A stretch of DNA of 64,000 bases from Dysosmobacter acutus (GCF_018919205.1 NZ_JAHLQN010000001.1:248001-312000); one strand, 5' to 3'. Positions 52,734 to 61,722 are shown, numbered from the stretch's first letter. A program made the numbers and translations. Notes: generated by a model from the sequence alone, not told the origin.

Positions 52734-52764
52734 GGAAAAGCGGAGCATAACGCTCCGCTTTTCC
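52734..52764 (-). terminator. Terminator of the amidohydrolase-SDR unit
   Basis: The perfect 13-bp stem GGAAAAGCGGAGC/GCTCCGCTTTTCC has a 5-nt loop and lies 34 nt past the SDR stop. Confidence 0.7.
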
Positions 52765-52798
52765 AAAGTCTAAGAACCGATGCTGTATGCAGGATGAA

Positions 52799-53608
52799 TC
52801 AGCTGCAGCGGCCGCCGTCCACCACAAAGCTTCCGCCGGTGGCGTAAACGCTCATGTCGGTGGCCAGGAACAGGAAGGTATAGGCGATCTGCTCGGCAGT
52901 GGCGATCCGGCGCAGCGGACGATAGCTGCCGCAGGACTCAAGGAACTTCTCCATGGCCTCCTTCTCCTCAGGGGTCTTGGGATCGGCGGTGGTGATCTTG
53001 CCGGTCTGGATGCCCTCGCTGATGAGCATGGGGGTGATGATGTCGCCGGGGCAGACGCAGTTGACGCGGATGTTGTACTTGCCGAAGTCCACGGCCATGC
53101 CGCGGGTCAGAGCCGCCACACCGCCCTTATAGGCGTTGTAGGGCGCGGAATCGGGGACGCCCTTGATGGCCGCGCCGGAGGCGGTGTTGACGATCACGCC
53201 GCCGCCCTGCTTGATCATGATGGGCACCGTATGCTTGGAGAACAGGAACACGCCCTTCAGTCCGATATCCAGACAGCGGTCCCACTCCTCTTCCGTGGTG
53301 TCCAGCACGGTCTTGCGCACGATGATTCCGGCGTTGTTCACCAGAATATCGATCCGGCCAAAGGCGGCCTTGACCGCCTCCACGGTGGCCTTGACGTCCG
53401 CTTCGCTGGACACGTTGCACTTAAAGAACTTGGCGGCGTCGCCGATTTTGTCCGCCTCCTCCTGGCACTTGTCGCTGATATCCACCATGGCCACCTTTGC
53501 GCCGTACTTGACATACAGCTTGGCAACCGCCAGACCGATGCCGGAGCCGGCGCCGGTGATGATGGCTACCTTGCCTTCCAGAGACAGATACTTATCCTGA
53601 ATTTCCAT
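52799..53608 (-). CDS. Short-chain dehydrogenase/reductase (SDR)
   Basis: About 269 aa classical SDR. The nucleotide-binding motif is TGAGSGIG (about 19-26), an acidic residue after beta-2 (VDIS) points to NAD(H), and NNAG, the catalytic Ser in NTASGAA and the YxxxK motif in APYNAYKGG follow; the C-terminus is SVYATGGSFVVDGGRCS. It would oxidise or reduce a hydroxyl/keto group. It lies 45 nt after the amidohydrolase gene and shares its promoter, so it belongs to the co-regulated cluster. TAGGAGG precedes the ATG. Substrate unknown. Confidence 0.92.
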   Translation of the reverse strand: MEIQDKYLSLEGKVAIITGAGSGIGLAVAKLYVKYGAKVAMVDISDKCQEEADKIGDAAKFFKCNVSSEADVKATVEAVKAAFGRIDILVNNAGIIVRKTVLDTTEEEWDRCLDIGLKGVFLFSKHTVPIMIKQGGGVIVNTASGAAIKGVPDSAPYNAYKGGVAALTRGMAVDFGKYNIRVNCVCPGDIITPMLISEGIQTGKITTADPKTPEEKEAMEKFLESCGSYRPLRRIATAEQIAYTFLFLATDMSVYATGGSFVVDGGRCS

Positions 53609-53653
53609 TGAGAGCCTCCTATAATGATTGACTTGCGCGCTTTGGCGCAGAAA

Positions 53654-55273
53654 TTAAGAGCGGGAATACACTTCCCTGCCGCCAAGGTACGTCTTTTCCA
53701 CCTTGATCTTCAGCAGCTCAGGCGCCTGTACGCCAAACACATCCTGATCAAATACCGTAAAATCTGCAAGTTTTCCAACTTCAATGGTTCCCTTTTTGTC
53801 CTCGTCGAATGAAGAATACGCGGCATTCTTGGTATAGAGGCAGACCGCCTCATAGCGGCTCAGCCGCTCCTGCGGCTGCCATCCCTTGGGCAGATACCCA
53901 TCATAGCCGCTGCGCGTCTCCACCGCGTAGATGCCGACCAGCGGATTGAGGTTTTCACAGGGGTGGTCAGAGGAGCCGCAAAGCGTCAGTCCCATATTCA
54001 TCAGGGTCTTCCATGCGAAAAGATACGGCGCTCTGTCCGGACCCACCCTGTCGTCGCTCCAATGGATGTTGGTGGAGACGTAGCCGGGCTGCATGTCGAT
54101 AATCACACGCAGTTCCTTTAACATCTCTATAATCTTCGGATTGATAAGTGAGCAGTGGATCAGGCGGAAGCGGATCTGGTCCCAGGGCCGGGGATTGGCC
54201 TCATAGGCCTTTTTCAATGCCGTCAGCGTCATTTCGACCGCTTGATCCCCAATGGCGTGGACGCCGATCTGAATGTTCCGGTCATATGCCGCCTTCACCA
54301 TCTCATCCAACTCTTCCTGGTTGTAATGGCATGTCCCGGAGGTTTCGGGCACGTCATAATAGGGCCTGGTCATCAGCGCGGTGTGGCCTCCAAGCGAGCC
54401 GTCGGTGTAGATCTTATAGAAGCCGTACTTCATCATATCGTCGCCCAGGCCGGTTCGGATGGAGCATCCGGGAAGTTCGTCGTCACCCATATAGATTCGG
54501 GCGCTCAGGCGGCCTTCATCATACAGATCCTGATAGAGATCGGTTTTCTCAAAGAGATTGCACATTTTCCCCTGGATCGGATGAATGCTGGTAATGCCGT
54601 AGCTGTTGCATCTGTGCAGGGCCTCGCCCATGATGTCCTTCAGTTCTTCATAGCTCAGATCGACACCGCCGTTGATGACGTTGACCATCTCAGCGGCCTC
54701 ACGCTCATGCATGCAGCCGGTCAGCCTGTGCTCCGCGTCGCGCTCGTAGCCTTCGGTAAGCGCCGACTCCTCGCTGATGCCGCATTTTTGCAGCGCCAGG
54801 GAGTTTGCCACGCTGATATGGGTGCAGTAACGGCCAATGAGCACAGGGTTGTTGGGTGAAACCTCATCCAGGTCCCAGCGGGTCGGGAGCCGCTTCTCGT
54901 CAAACCTGGTGTCGTCAAAGGCACAGCCAAGAATCAGCTTGCCTTCAGGCTCCCTTGCGATCCGCTCCCTGATGCGCTCCTTTACCTCCACAATGGAGGT
55001 GGCGTCGGAGAGGTCAACCTTCAAAGCGTTCTTTGCATAGGTCTGTACGTGCTGATGGTTGTCGATGAACCCAGGCAGTACGCATTTGCCTCCAAGGTCA
55101 ACAATTTCGCCCGTTTCCCAGGCGCCCGCGGCCTTTCCCTCGGTAACGATGCGCCGGGCTTCATCGTCATTGCCGCAGTAGAGGAACTTTCCGTTGTCCA
55201 CAACGACCGCGCTCATGGCGTCGTTCTCGGACTTCATGGTGTAAATCTTACCATTGACATACGCAGTTGCCAT
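53654..55273 (-). CDS. YtcJ-like metal-dependent amidohydrolase, copy 1
   Basis: About 539 aa of the amidohydrolase_3 (YtcJ/NfdA-like) family. The small beta domain AYVNGKIYTMKSENDAMSAVVVDNGKFLYCG is followed by the metal motif GFIDNHQHVQTYAKN, then GVHAIGDQAVEMTL, RLIHCSLINPKII and SSDHPCENLNPLVGIYAVETR, which supply the other metal ligands. Members hydrolyse N-formyl, N-acyl or cyclic amides; the substrate here is unknown. It is first in a two-gene operon with an SDR and divergent from a paralogue at 55601. GGGAGG precedes the ATG. Expression probably depends on the composite element at 55366-55424. Confidence 0.9.
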   Translation of the reverse strand: MATAYVNGKIYTMKSENDAMSAVVVDNGKFLYCGNDDEARRIVTEGKAAGAWETGEIVDLGGKCVLPGFIDNHQHVQTYAKNALKVDLSDATSIVEVKERIRERIAREPEGKLILGCAFDDTRFDEKRLPTRWDLDEVSPNNPVLIGRYCTHISVANSLALQKCGISEESALTEGYERDAEHRLTGCMHEREAAEMVNVINGGVDLSYEELKDIMGEALHRCNSYGITSIHPIQGKMCNLFEKTDLYQDLYDEGRLSARIYMGDDELPGCSIRTGLGDDMMKYGFYKIYTDGSLGGHTALMTRPYYDVPETSGTCHYNQEELDEMVKAAYDRNIQIGVHAIGDQAVEMTLTALKKAYEANPRPWDQIRFRLIHCSLINPKIIEMLKELRVIIDMQPGYVSTNIHWSDDRVGPDRAPYLFAWKTLMNMGLTLCGSSDHPCENLNPLVGIYAVETRSGYDGYLPKGWQPQERLSRYEAVCLYTKNAAYSSFDEDKKGTIEVGKLADFTVFDQDVFGVQAPELLKIKVEKTYLGGREVYSRS

Positions 55274-55365
55274 AAAAGCCTCCCATCAGTTGCTCGGCAT
55301 ATCAAAATGCCGATGGTTAAAATAACGAAAATTCCTTGTGATTCTTTCGGAATTTTATACTTTTT

Positions 55366-55424
55366 ATAATAGTGGTTTCACAGACCCTTTACCACAACCA
55401 AACTCAGCTCTGCGAGCCAACCAA
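55366..55424 (-). promoter_or_regulatory. Composite activator element and -10 of the amidohydrolase-SDR operon
   Basis: Reading on the minus strand: TTGGTTGG (55417-55424), 15 nt, TTGGTTGTG (55393-55401), 21 nt, TATTAT (55366-55371). The two half-sites are direct repeats 23 bp apart and the second abuts the -35 position. The same arrangement occurs at 55462-55520 and 61798-61856. Confidence 0.75.
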
Positions 55425-55461
55425 GCGCTGCTTTTCATTCCCGTTTATCAAAAAATATAGA

Positions 55462-55520
55462 TTGGTTGGTTTAAGAACCGACGATTGGTTGTGTATTTTT
55501 TGTGAAGAACGAATTATGAT
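55462..55520 (+). promoter_or_regulatory. Composite activator element and -10 of the amidohydrolase-TRAP operon
   Basis: TTGGTTGG (55462-55469), 15 nt, TTGGTTGTG (55485-55493), 21 nt, TATGAT (55515-55520), then 80 nt to the ATG. There is no -35 consensus at the right distance, as expected for an activator-dependent promoter. Confidence 0.75.
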
Positions 55521-55600
55521 AGAAACATCAAATATAATATGTACAATTTGAAGTATCAAAATTGTCTATTATGTACAAAACAGTAAGGAGGGGGTTTGCA

Positions 55601-57196
55601 ATGCCACTGCCTGTTGCGTATGTCAACGGCCGCATTTACACGATGGAGGCGGAAGGGGACACCTGTACCGCATTTGTCGTACAGGACGGAAAATTTACTT
55701 ATTGCGGCAATGACGACGAGGCCAGGAAACTGGCCGGAGAAGTTGTTGACCTCAACGGGGCCACGGTAATTCCCGGCATGATCGATACCCACCAGCACCT
55801 TTTTGCCTACGCCAGCAGTCTGACCAAGCTGAACCTGAAACCCGCAAAGTCCATGCGGCAGCTCAAGCAGATGCTTCAGGAGTATGCAAAAAACATTCCC
55901 GCAGGGGAGTGGATTCTTGGCGTGGGGTTTGACAATGAGAAATTTGAAGACAGCAATGCCATGCCCACCCGTCAGGATCTGGATGAAGTCTGCGCCGACC
56001 ATCCCGTCATCCTCTCCCGTTACTGCCTGCACTTTTTCTCCGTCAACTCCATGGGGCTTGAAAAGGGCGGCGTCGACAAAAACTACCGGCCCGCTGTGGA
56101 GGGTACGGTGGAATTCGGGCCCGACGGCGAGCCCACCGGCGTGATGTGCGATTCCGCCGCGGCGGATATCCTGGCCAAAATCCCCAACAAGCTTGCCTCG
56201 TTTGATGCGAAGAAGGATGCCGTTGAAGAGGCCTGCCGGCAGTTGAACATGCATGGACTCACCGGCGTCCACGCTATCCAGGGCAGGCACTGCGATTTGA
56301 TGGAATACACGGATGTCTATCAGTCCCTGAAAGATGAGGGGCGGCTGAGCGCCCGCGTCTACCTCAGCTATGACGAGCTGCCCAACTGCTGCATCCGCAC
56401 AGGCCTGGGCGACGATATGCTGAAGTTCGGCTTTTATAAGCTCTATGTGGATGGCAACATGGGCGGCCGCACCGCGTTTATGAAGGAGCCCTACAGCGAC
56501 GATCCCACAACCACCGGCGTCGCCAACTATACGCAGCAGGAGTTGACCGACCGTGTCCGCGCCGGCTATGAGCGCGGCATGCAGGTCGGCGCCCACGTCA
56601 TCGGCGACCGGGCGGCGGAGATGCTGACCACGGCCATTGAAACAGTATACCACGAAAATCCCCGGCCGGATCCCCGCTTCCGCATGATCCATATGTCTAT
56701 TCTCAATCCCGACATCGTGGAGCGGATCAGCAAACTCCCGGTCATCGTGGATATCCAGCCCATGTTTATTTCCACCAATGTCAAATGGGCGGACAGCCGC
56801 GTGGGCTTTGGCGAGCGGGGCAGGTATCTTTTCGCCTGGAAAAAACTGCTTGACGCCGGAATCATCATGACCGCCGGCTCCGACAATCCCTGCGAGTCCT
56901 ACGACCCCATGGAGAGCGTTTACGCCCTGGTCAACCGTAAGAATCTGGACTGTTACCCCGAGGGCGGGTGGCATCCCGATGAACGCATCGGCGTATATGA
57001 CGCCCTGTCCATGTACACCAGAAACGCCGCTTACGCCTCCTTTGAAGAAGACAGCAAGGGGACGATCAGGGCCGGCAAGCTGGCCGACTTTGTGGTGCTG
57101 GACGCCGATATCTTTGGTATCGACACCATGAAGATCAAGGACATCAAGGTTGAGAAGACCTATCTTGGCGGGAATCTCGTATACTCCCGCAGCTGA
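55601..57196 (+). CDS. YtcJ-like metal-dependent amidohydrolase, copy 2
   Basis: About 531 aa, clearly paralogous to the divergent gene at 53654. It has AYVNGRIYTMEAEGDTCTAFVVQDGKFTYCG, the metal motif GMIDTHQHLFAYASS, GAHVIGDRAAEML, RMIHMSILNPDIVE, GSDNPCESYDPMESVYALVNR and the same ending (KVEKTYLGGNLVYSRS). The ATG of MPLPVAYVNG is chosen because AAGGAGGG lies 9 nt upstream. It is followed after 76 nt by TRAP transporter genes, suggesting that it acts on the imported compound. Substrate unknown; two diverged copies suggest related substrates or successive steps. Confidence 0.9.
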   Translation: MPLPVAYVNGRIYTMEAEGDTCTAFVVQDGKFTYCGNDDEARKLAGEVVDLNGATVIPGMIDTHQHLFAYASSLTKLNLKPAKSMRQLKQMLQEYAKNIPAGEWILGVGFDNEKFEDSNAMPTRQDLDEVCADHPVILSRYCLHFFSVNSMGLEKGGVDKNYRPAVEGTVEFGPDGEPTGVMCDSAAADILAKIPNKLASFDAKKDAVEEACRQLNMHGLTGVHAIQGRHCDLMEYTDVYQSLKDEGRLSARVYLSYDELPNCCIRTGLGDDMLKFGFYKLYVDGNMGGRTAFMKEPYSDDPTTTGVANYTQQELTDRVRAGYERGMQVGAHVIGDRAAEMLTTAIETVYHENPRPDPRFRMIHMSILNPDIVERISKLPVIVDIQPMFISTNVKWADSRVGFGERGRYLFAWKKLLDAGIIMTAGSDNPCESYDPMESVYALVNRKNLDCYPEGGWHPDERIGVYDALSMYTRNAAYASFEEDSKGTIRAGKLADFVVLDADIFGIDTMKIKDIKVEKTYLGGNLVYSRS

Positions 57197-57272
57197 TCAA
57201 CTATATGTGGCAGCATATTTTTGAATACAGGACCCACCAACTTTTAAAACAACGAAGAATGGAGAAATCGAT

Positions 57273-58375
57273 ATGAAGAAATTTGCAGCAATGTTTCTTG
57301 CCTTAGCCATGGTTGCTTCTCTCTCCGCTTGCGGTGGCAATGGATCCTCTTCCGGCAGCGCTTCATCCGGCGGTGCCTCTTCCGGCGGCGCTTCTTCCGG
57401 CGGCGCGGACCTTGGCGAGTACGCGCTCAAGACGCAGATCACCTCCACCGATAAGATCACAATCCGTATTTCCAGTGACGCCTCCGAAATCCACCCCTCT
57501 GAGATTGTCCTTGAGGAATGCTTCAAAGCGCCCCTTGAGGCGGCATCCAACGGTAACATCACCGTTGAGATCTACCCCAACTCCATGCTGGGTTCCCTGA
57601 CGGAGAATGTCAACTCCATGCAGATGGGCGATCTTGAGATGGCATATCTGAACGACTCCATCCTCTCCGGCTTTATTCCTGAGTTTGCGGTCGTCGGCCT
57701 GCCCTATCTGTTCACCTCCGTCGACGCCGTCCACAACGCAATGGCCGGTGAATTCGGCGAGACTCTGAGTGAGAAGCTTGAGAGCCAGCTGGGTATCGTC
57801 AACTTGGGCTGGTGCGACGTCGGATTCCGTAACCTGACCAACTCCAAGCGCCCCATCACCTCCGTAGAGGACCTGAAGGGCCTGAAGATCGCACCATGAC
57901 CAACGATCTGCATGTCGCTTACTTCTCCTACCTTGGCGCTCTGCCCACCCCCATGGCCTTCAACGAGCTCTACACCGCCATGCAGCAGGGCACCGTTGAC
58001 GGTGAAGAGAATCCCACCGCCATGATTTGGAACAACAACATTCATGAAGTTCAGAAGTACATGACCGTCTCCGAGCACATCTGGACGTCCACCGGACTCT
58101 GCATTGCCAAGGCGTTCCTTGAAAGCCTGCCCGCCGACTATCAGGAGGCCATCCGTGAGGCCGGCGCCAACGCCACCGCCCTCCAGCGCGACATGATCAC
58201 CGAGCAGAACGAGAGCCTGCTGCAGAACATCAAGGATTACGGCGTGGAAGTCACCGAGCTGTCCGACGAGGCAAAGGCCGACTTCCAGCAGAAGGCCAAG
58301 GAATCCGTCTGGGTCACCGCCGCCGAGCTCTATGGCCAGGATCTGCTTGATCTGGCTGATTCCTATAACAAGTAA
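57273..58375 (+). pseudogene. dctP: TRAP transporter substrate-binding protein, frameshifted
   Basis: The DctP-type binding lipoprotein is split into two frames. The first (57273-57899) has the lipobox LSAC, a Ser/Gly linker, and the fold from TDKITIRISSDASEIHPSEIVLEECF to the segment EDLKGLKI, then reads AP and stops. The second (57896-58375) resumes with MTNDLHVAYFSYLGALPTPMAFNELYTAMQQGTVDGEENP. Inserting one C between 57890 and 57891 restores LKGLKIRTMTND, the family consensus. The lost residue is the conserved arginine that binds the substrate carboxylate. The ATGA overlap of the frames could allow reinitiation, but a single working protein is unlikely unless this is an assembly error. 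The intact protein would be about 368 aa. Confidence 0.85.
57345..57404 (+). repeat. Four 15-bp tandem repeats coding the DctP Ser/Gly linker
   Basis: Four consecutive 15-bp units of the type GCTTCTTCCGGCGGC, imperfect in the first two, encode the SSSGS/ASSGG linker after the lipobox. Such repeats can change in number by slippage without breaking the frame. Confidence 0.8.
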
Positions 58376-58512
58376 TTGCTCTTTTTCCTGTAGTCCTCAG
58401 AAAACTGCCGCATTTAGAAGAAACTATTTGGGAAGGCAGCGGGATTTCCGTTGCCTTGCCCTTAGTAGACAGAGCTCATCAAGTGCCATATTAAAGGATG
58501 TGAATCACAAGA

Positions 58513-59004
58513 ATGAAACTTTTTAAGATCTTAAACAACCATCTGGAAGAATACTTACTGGTTCTTCTGATGATTGCAGAAGTGATCATCGTTTTTGCGC
58601 AGGTATTGACCCGGTTTTTGTTCAAGAGCCCGTTGGCCTGGAGTGAAGAGATCGCCCGTTATATTTTCATCTGGCTGGTCTGGATTGGCGCCGCCTATTC
58701 TACCAAAGAAAACAAGAATATCAAAATTGATATTTTGTCCAGTAAGTTTACCGGCACCACGAAAGTTCTTGCTGATATTTTTACCGGCGTTCTGTTTATC
58801 GCGTTGATGCTCTTTATGCTCTATACGTCCGGCAAGGTCACCTACACCGTCTATACCAGCAAATCGATTGCGACCGGCAGCCATATGCCCATGTGGATCG
58901 CATGGTTCTCCCTCCCTTTGAGCATGCTGCTGATGCTCTTCCGCTTTATCCAAAACAGCGTGCGAAGCTTTAAACAAAAAGATAGAACGGAGGGTGCCGC
59001 ATGA
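58513..59004 (+). CDS. dctQ: TRAP transporter small permease (DctQ family)
   Basis: About 163 aa with four membrane segments. ITRFLFKSPLAWSEEIARYIFIWLVWIGAAYSTKENKNIKID-type sequence contains the conserved W-x-EE signature of DctQ proteins. It partners the large permease and the binding protein. The ribosome binding site is weak (AAAGGATG about 11 nt away). It overlaps dctM by 4 nt. About 137 nt separate it from the end of dctP, with no clear terminator. Confidence 0.9.
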   Translation: MKLFKILNNHLEEYLLVLLMIAEVIIVFAQVLTRFLFKSPLAWSEEIARYIFIWLVWIGAAYSTKENKNIKIDILSSKFTGTTKVLADIFTGVLFIALMLFMLYTSGKVTYTVYTSKSIATGSHMPMWIAWFSLPLSMLLMLFRFIQNSVRSFKQKDRTEGAA

Positions 59005-60281
59005 TTTTCAAAGCAATTCTGGTGTTTGCACTCCTTTTCCTCTTTATGATGCTGGGAACCCCCATGGCCGTTGCTTTGGGCGCCTCCACGGTCATCACCC
59101 TTCTTGCGACGACCAGTCTTGGCATTACCACCATTGCCACCGCCTGCTTCAGCGGGCTTGACTCCTTCCCGCTGCTGGCCGTCCCCTTTTTCATCCTTGC
59201 GGGCAATCTGATGAAATTCGGCGGACTATCCACAAAAATCCTTGAATTTGCCGACGCGCTGGTGGGCCACATCAAGGGTTCTCTGGGCATGGTCAGCGTT
59301 GTTGCCTCCATGTTTTTCGCCGCTCTGTCCGGATCTTCCCCGGCCACGGTCAGCGCCATCGGCTCCCTGACCATCCCCACCATGGAAAAAGAGGGCTATG
59401 ACAGAGCCTATGCCACCGCCATCAACGCCGCGGCCGGCACCATCGGCGTCATCATTCCCCCCAGCATTCCCTTCGTGATCTACGGCGTGGTCGCCAACAC
59501 CTCCATCTCCGATATGTTCAAGGCGGGCATTCTCCCCGGCGTCCTGATCGGCGTTGCGCTGATGATCGTCAACTACATAGCCGTCTCCAAAAATGGGTAT
59601 GGTTTGAAAAACCACGCCTCCAAAAAGTTCTCTTTGGGGAAGCTCTGGCGCACCCTTAAGGAGACTTGGCTGGCCCTGATGGTTCCCATCATCATCCTTG
59701 GCGGTATCTACGCCGGCATCTTCACGCCCACCGAATCCGCCGTGGTCGGCATCGTCTACACGCTTATCATCGGCGCTTTCGCCTACAGAGAGCTGACCCT
59801 TGCCACGATCTATGACGCCATCCGCGAATCCGTTCTGGTAAACGGTCAGACCATGTTCCTTGTGGGTTTCTCCATGGGGTTTGCCCGGTTCCTGACCATG
59901 TCCCAGATTCCGGCCTCCATCGCCGCCAAGATCACGGCCCTGGACAACAGAATCCTTGTCCTGCTGATGATCAACCTCTTCCTGCTGGTTGTGGGCTGCT
60001 TCATCGACAACATCTCCTCCATGCTGATTCTGACCCCGATCTTTCTGCCCGTGGTCCAGAGCTACGGCATGACCCCCGTCCAGTTTGGTATCGTGATGAC
60101 GGTGAACCTCTGCATCGGCTTTATCACTCCGCCCTACGGCGCAAACCTCTTTATTGCCTCCGCGATTTCCGACGTCCCCATTATGCGGATCGCCAAAAAG
60201 ATTATGCCGATGATCTTTGCCATGCTGATCGTACTGCTGATGCTGACCTTTATCCCCGCGATCAGCACCTTTGCCATTTAA
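59001..60281 (+). CDS. dctM: TRAP transporter large permease (DctM family)
   Basis: About 426 aa with about 12 membrane segments. Family hallmarks are LLAVPFFILAGNLMKFGGLSTKILEFADALVGHIKGSLGMVSVVASMFFAALSGSSPATVSAIGSLTIPTMEKEGYDRAYATAINAAAGTIGVIIPPSIPFVIYGV and GCFIDNISSMLILTPIFLPVV. Only part of each is quoted as positions 50-175 and 330-355 of the protein. It couples Na+ entry to uptake of an organic acid. GGAGGG precedes the ATG. It ends the operon before a strong terminator. Confidence 0.94.
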   Translation: MIFKAILVFALLFLFMMLGTPMAVALGASTVITLLATTSLGITTIATACFSGLDSFPLLAVPFFILAGNLMKFGGLSTKILEFADALVGHIKGSLGMVSVVASMFFAALSGSSPATVSAIGSLTIPTMEKEGYDRAYATAINAAAGTIGVIIPPSIPFVIYGVVANTSISDMFKAGILPGVLIGVALMIVNYIAVSKNGYGLKNHASKKFSLGKLWRTLKETWLALMVPIIILGGIYAGIFTPTESAVVGIVYTLIIGAFAYRELTLATIYDAIRESVLVNGQTMFLVGFSMGFARFLTMSQIPASIAAKITALDNRILVLLMINLFLLVVGCFIDNISSMLILTPIFLPVVQSYGMTPVQFGIVMTVNLCIGFITPPYGANLFIASAISDVPIMRIAKKIMPMIFAMLIVLLMLTFIPAISTFAI

Positions 60282-60309
60282 CCCTCCCTCCGAAATTTTA
60301 TTGTCAACG

Positions 60310-60342
60310 AAAAAGCCGGATCCAACTGGATCCGGCTTTTTT
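60310..60342 (+). terminator. Terminator of the amidohydrolase-TRAP operon
   Basis: The stem AAAAGCCGGATCCA/TGGATCCGGCTTTT has a 2-nt loop and ends in T6, 29 nt past dctM. Confidence 0.9.
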
Positions 60343-60393
60343 CTGTGTGGCCATTCCTCTGGCAATGGATTTTTTCCGGTCCACGGGTATTGC

Positions 60394-60438
60394 AAAAAGC
60401 GATTCCTGCCGCAAATACCGCGGCAGGAATCGCTTTTC
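60394..60438 (-). terminator. Terminator of the LarA-like gene
   Basis: A perfect 18-bp stem with a 7-nt loop; on the minus strand it ends CTTTTTG, 13 nt past the stop of the gene ending at 60451. Confidence 0.85.
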
Positions 60439-60450
60439 CCCGGAGAGGCG

Positions 60451-61722
60451 TCAATCCAGTACAGTGACGCCCTCCATCTCCCCACATTCCGCCAAAAGGG
60501 AGCTGGAAACCTCAATTTCCGTCAGATGCAGCGTATCCGGAATGCGGATCACTTTGACCTTCCGGCGGTCAATACCCGTGCAGGTGGCAATGGCCGCCCG
60601 CAGAGCCGTTTCTTCGTCCTTCATGACAAGCGGAAGGCGGGAGCACTGCGGATCGCCGGAGGCCGTACAATTGGTGTATGTCATGGTGAAATTGATCTGC
60701 TGCAGCGTGGAAAAGGTGGTAAAATCGGCAAGGCCAAGGCCGATCGCATTCCCGTGGGACGCCTCCGTCAGTCCGTTGACAATGATGCGCTGAAACCTTG
60801 GGCCGGTATAGTCCTCAAATTGGATGCCGGTTTTTCTTCCCGTGATATTGGGGTCCATTCCGGCCCCGGTGATGTCCTTTCCAATGCGGTTCACAATCAG
60901 AATATCCGCGTCGCGGAACTGAATGCGCGGCATAAGCGATTTGCTAAGCTGGAGAAGCCCGGGCTCTTCGTCCATGATCTCCTCCGCGCACACCGCCCGG
61001 ATCTGGTAGAGATGTTCATGAGCGTTTTCAATGAGCGCAATGGCAAAGCCAACGGGGAGCTTGTCCAGCATGACCTGCGCGATGGACGGGATCACCCGGG
61101 GAAAGTCCTCGATGGTTTCCTGATGAATGCGCGAACACCCCTTGTGCTTTCCCAGGCCGATGGCAAGCATCTTGCAGATTCCGCTCTCGTATGGCCCATG
61201 AAAGTCTGTGTGGCATTTGACGCGGCATATGGGGACAATGACATCCGCACCGGCCGCATTTTTATCGGCATAGGCGGGCAGGCCCGCCTCCGTATATCCT
61301 GCCAGCACGGTTTCCATGGAGCTGCGGATAGGGCAGCCCATGGCCTCTTCCGTGACGCCGTAGCCCTCAAGGATTTCCTTCTGAGCCTGGGCCTCACCGT
61401 TGCCGTGGCTGCCCATGGCGGGCACAATAAACGGCCTTCCGCCCAATTTTTGGATGTTGTAAACCGTACGCCTGACCACGCGGTCGATGCTGCAAATACC
61501 CCGGCTGCCCACAAGAAGCGCCACGGAATCGTCTCTTTTGATCTTTCTTCTCACAGCCTCGCGTTGAAATTCCGCGTCAACTGCTCCATCGATGTCAGCG
61601 ACCCGCTGGTCGGGGAACTCCTGGCGGATGCGGTGAAACCGAGGCAGATTAAAGTCATAGGCCGTCGGAGGAAGCGTGGGTGCGGCAAAATCGCTGAAAA
61701 CGCAGTTTTTGAATAAGTCCAT
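60451..61722 (-). CDS. LarA-like (lactate racemase domain, DUF2088) protein
   Basis: About 423 aa. VALLVGSRGICSIDRVVRRTVYNIQKLGGRPFIVPAMGSHGN is the N-terminal LarA/DUF2088 signature, and VPICRVKCHTDFHGPYESGICKMLAIGLGKHKG is the second block with conserved His and Lys residues. LarA enzymes racemise or epimerise 2-hydroxy acids using a nickel-pincer cofactor; whether this branch uses it is unknown and no larB/C/E genes are in the window. The start MDLFKNCVF has GAGGAGG 6 nt upstream. It is convergent with the TRAP operon and carries the same upstream element as both amidohydrolase operons. Confidence 0.85.
   Translation of the reverse strand: MDLFKNCVFSDFAAPTLPPTAYDFNLPRFHRIRQEFPDQRVADIDGAVDAEFQREAVRRKIKRDDSVALLVGSRGICSIDRVVRRTVYNIQKLGGRPFIVPAMGSHGNGEAQAQKEILEGYGVTEEAMGCPIRSSMETVLAGYTEAGLPAYADKNAAGADVIVPICRVKCHTDFHGPYESGICKMLAIGLGKHKGCSRIHQETIEDFPRVIPSIAQVMLDKLPVGFAIALIENAHEHLYQIRAVCAEEIMDEEPGLLQLSKSLMPRIQFRDADILIVNRIGKDITGAGMDPNITGRKTGIQFEDYTGPRFQRIIVNGLTEASHGNAIGLGLADFTTFSTLQQINFTMTYTNCTASGDPQCSRLPLVMKDEETALRAAIATCTGIDRRKVKVIRIPDTLHLTEIEVSSSLLAECGEMEGVTVLD

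Larger units (their letters stand above)
55274..55600. other. Divergent regulatory region between the two amidohydrolase genes
   Basis: About 330 nt, AT-rich, without genes. It carries two head-to-head copies of the composite activator element, one facing each amidohydrolase unit, with 37 nt between their outer half-sites. Confidence 0.75.

Noticed and set aside
53600..53660. A separate promoter for the SDR gene
   Set aside because: Only 45 nt separate it from the amidohydrolase stop and no -35/-10 pair is visible; co-transcription is simpler.
57890..57900. Programmed frameshift in dctP
   Set aside because: No slippery heptamer, internal SD-like stimulator or downstream structure was seen, so simple mutation or sequence error is more likely.
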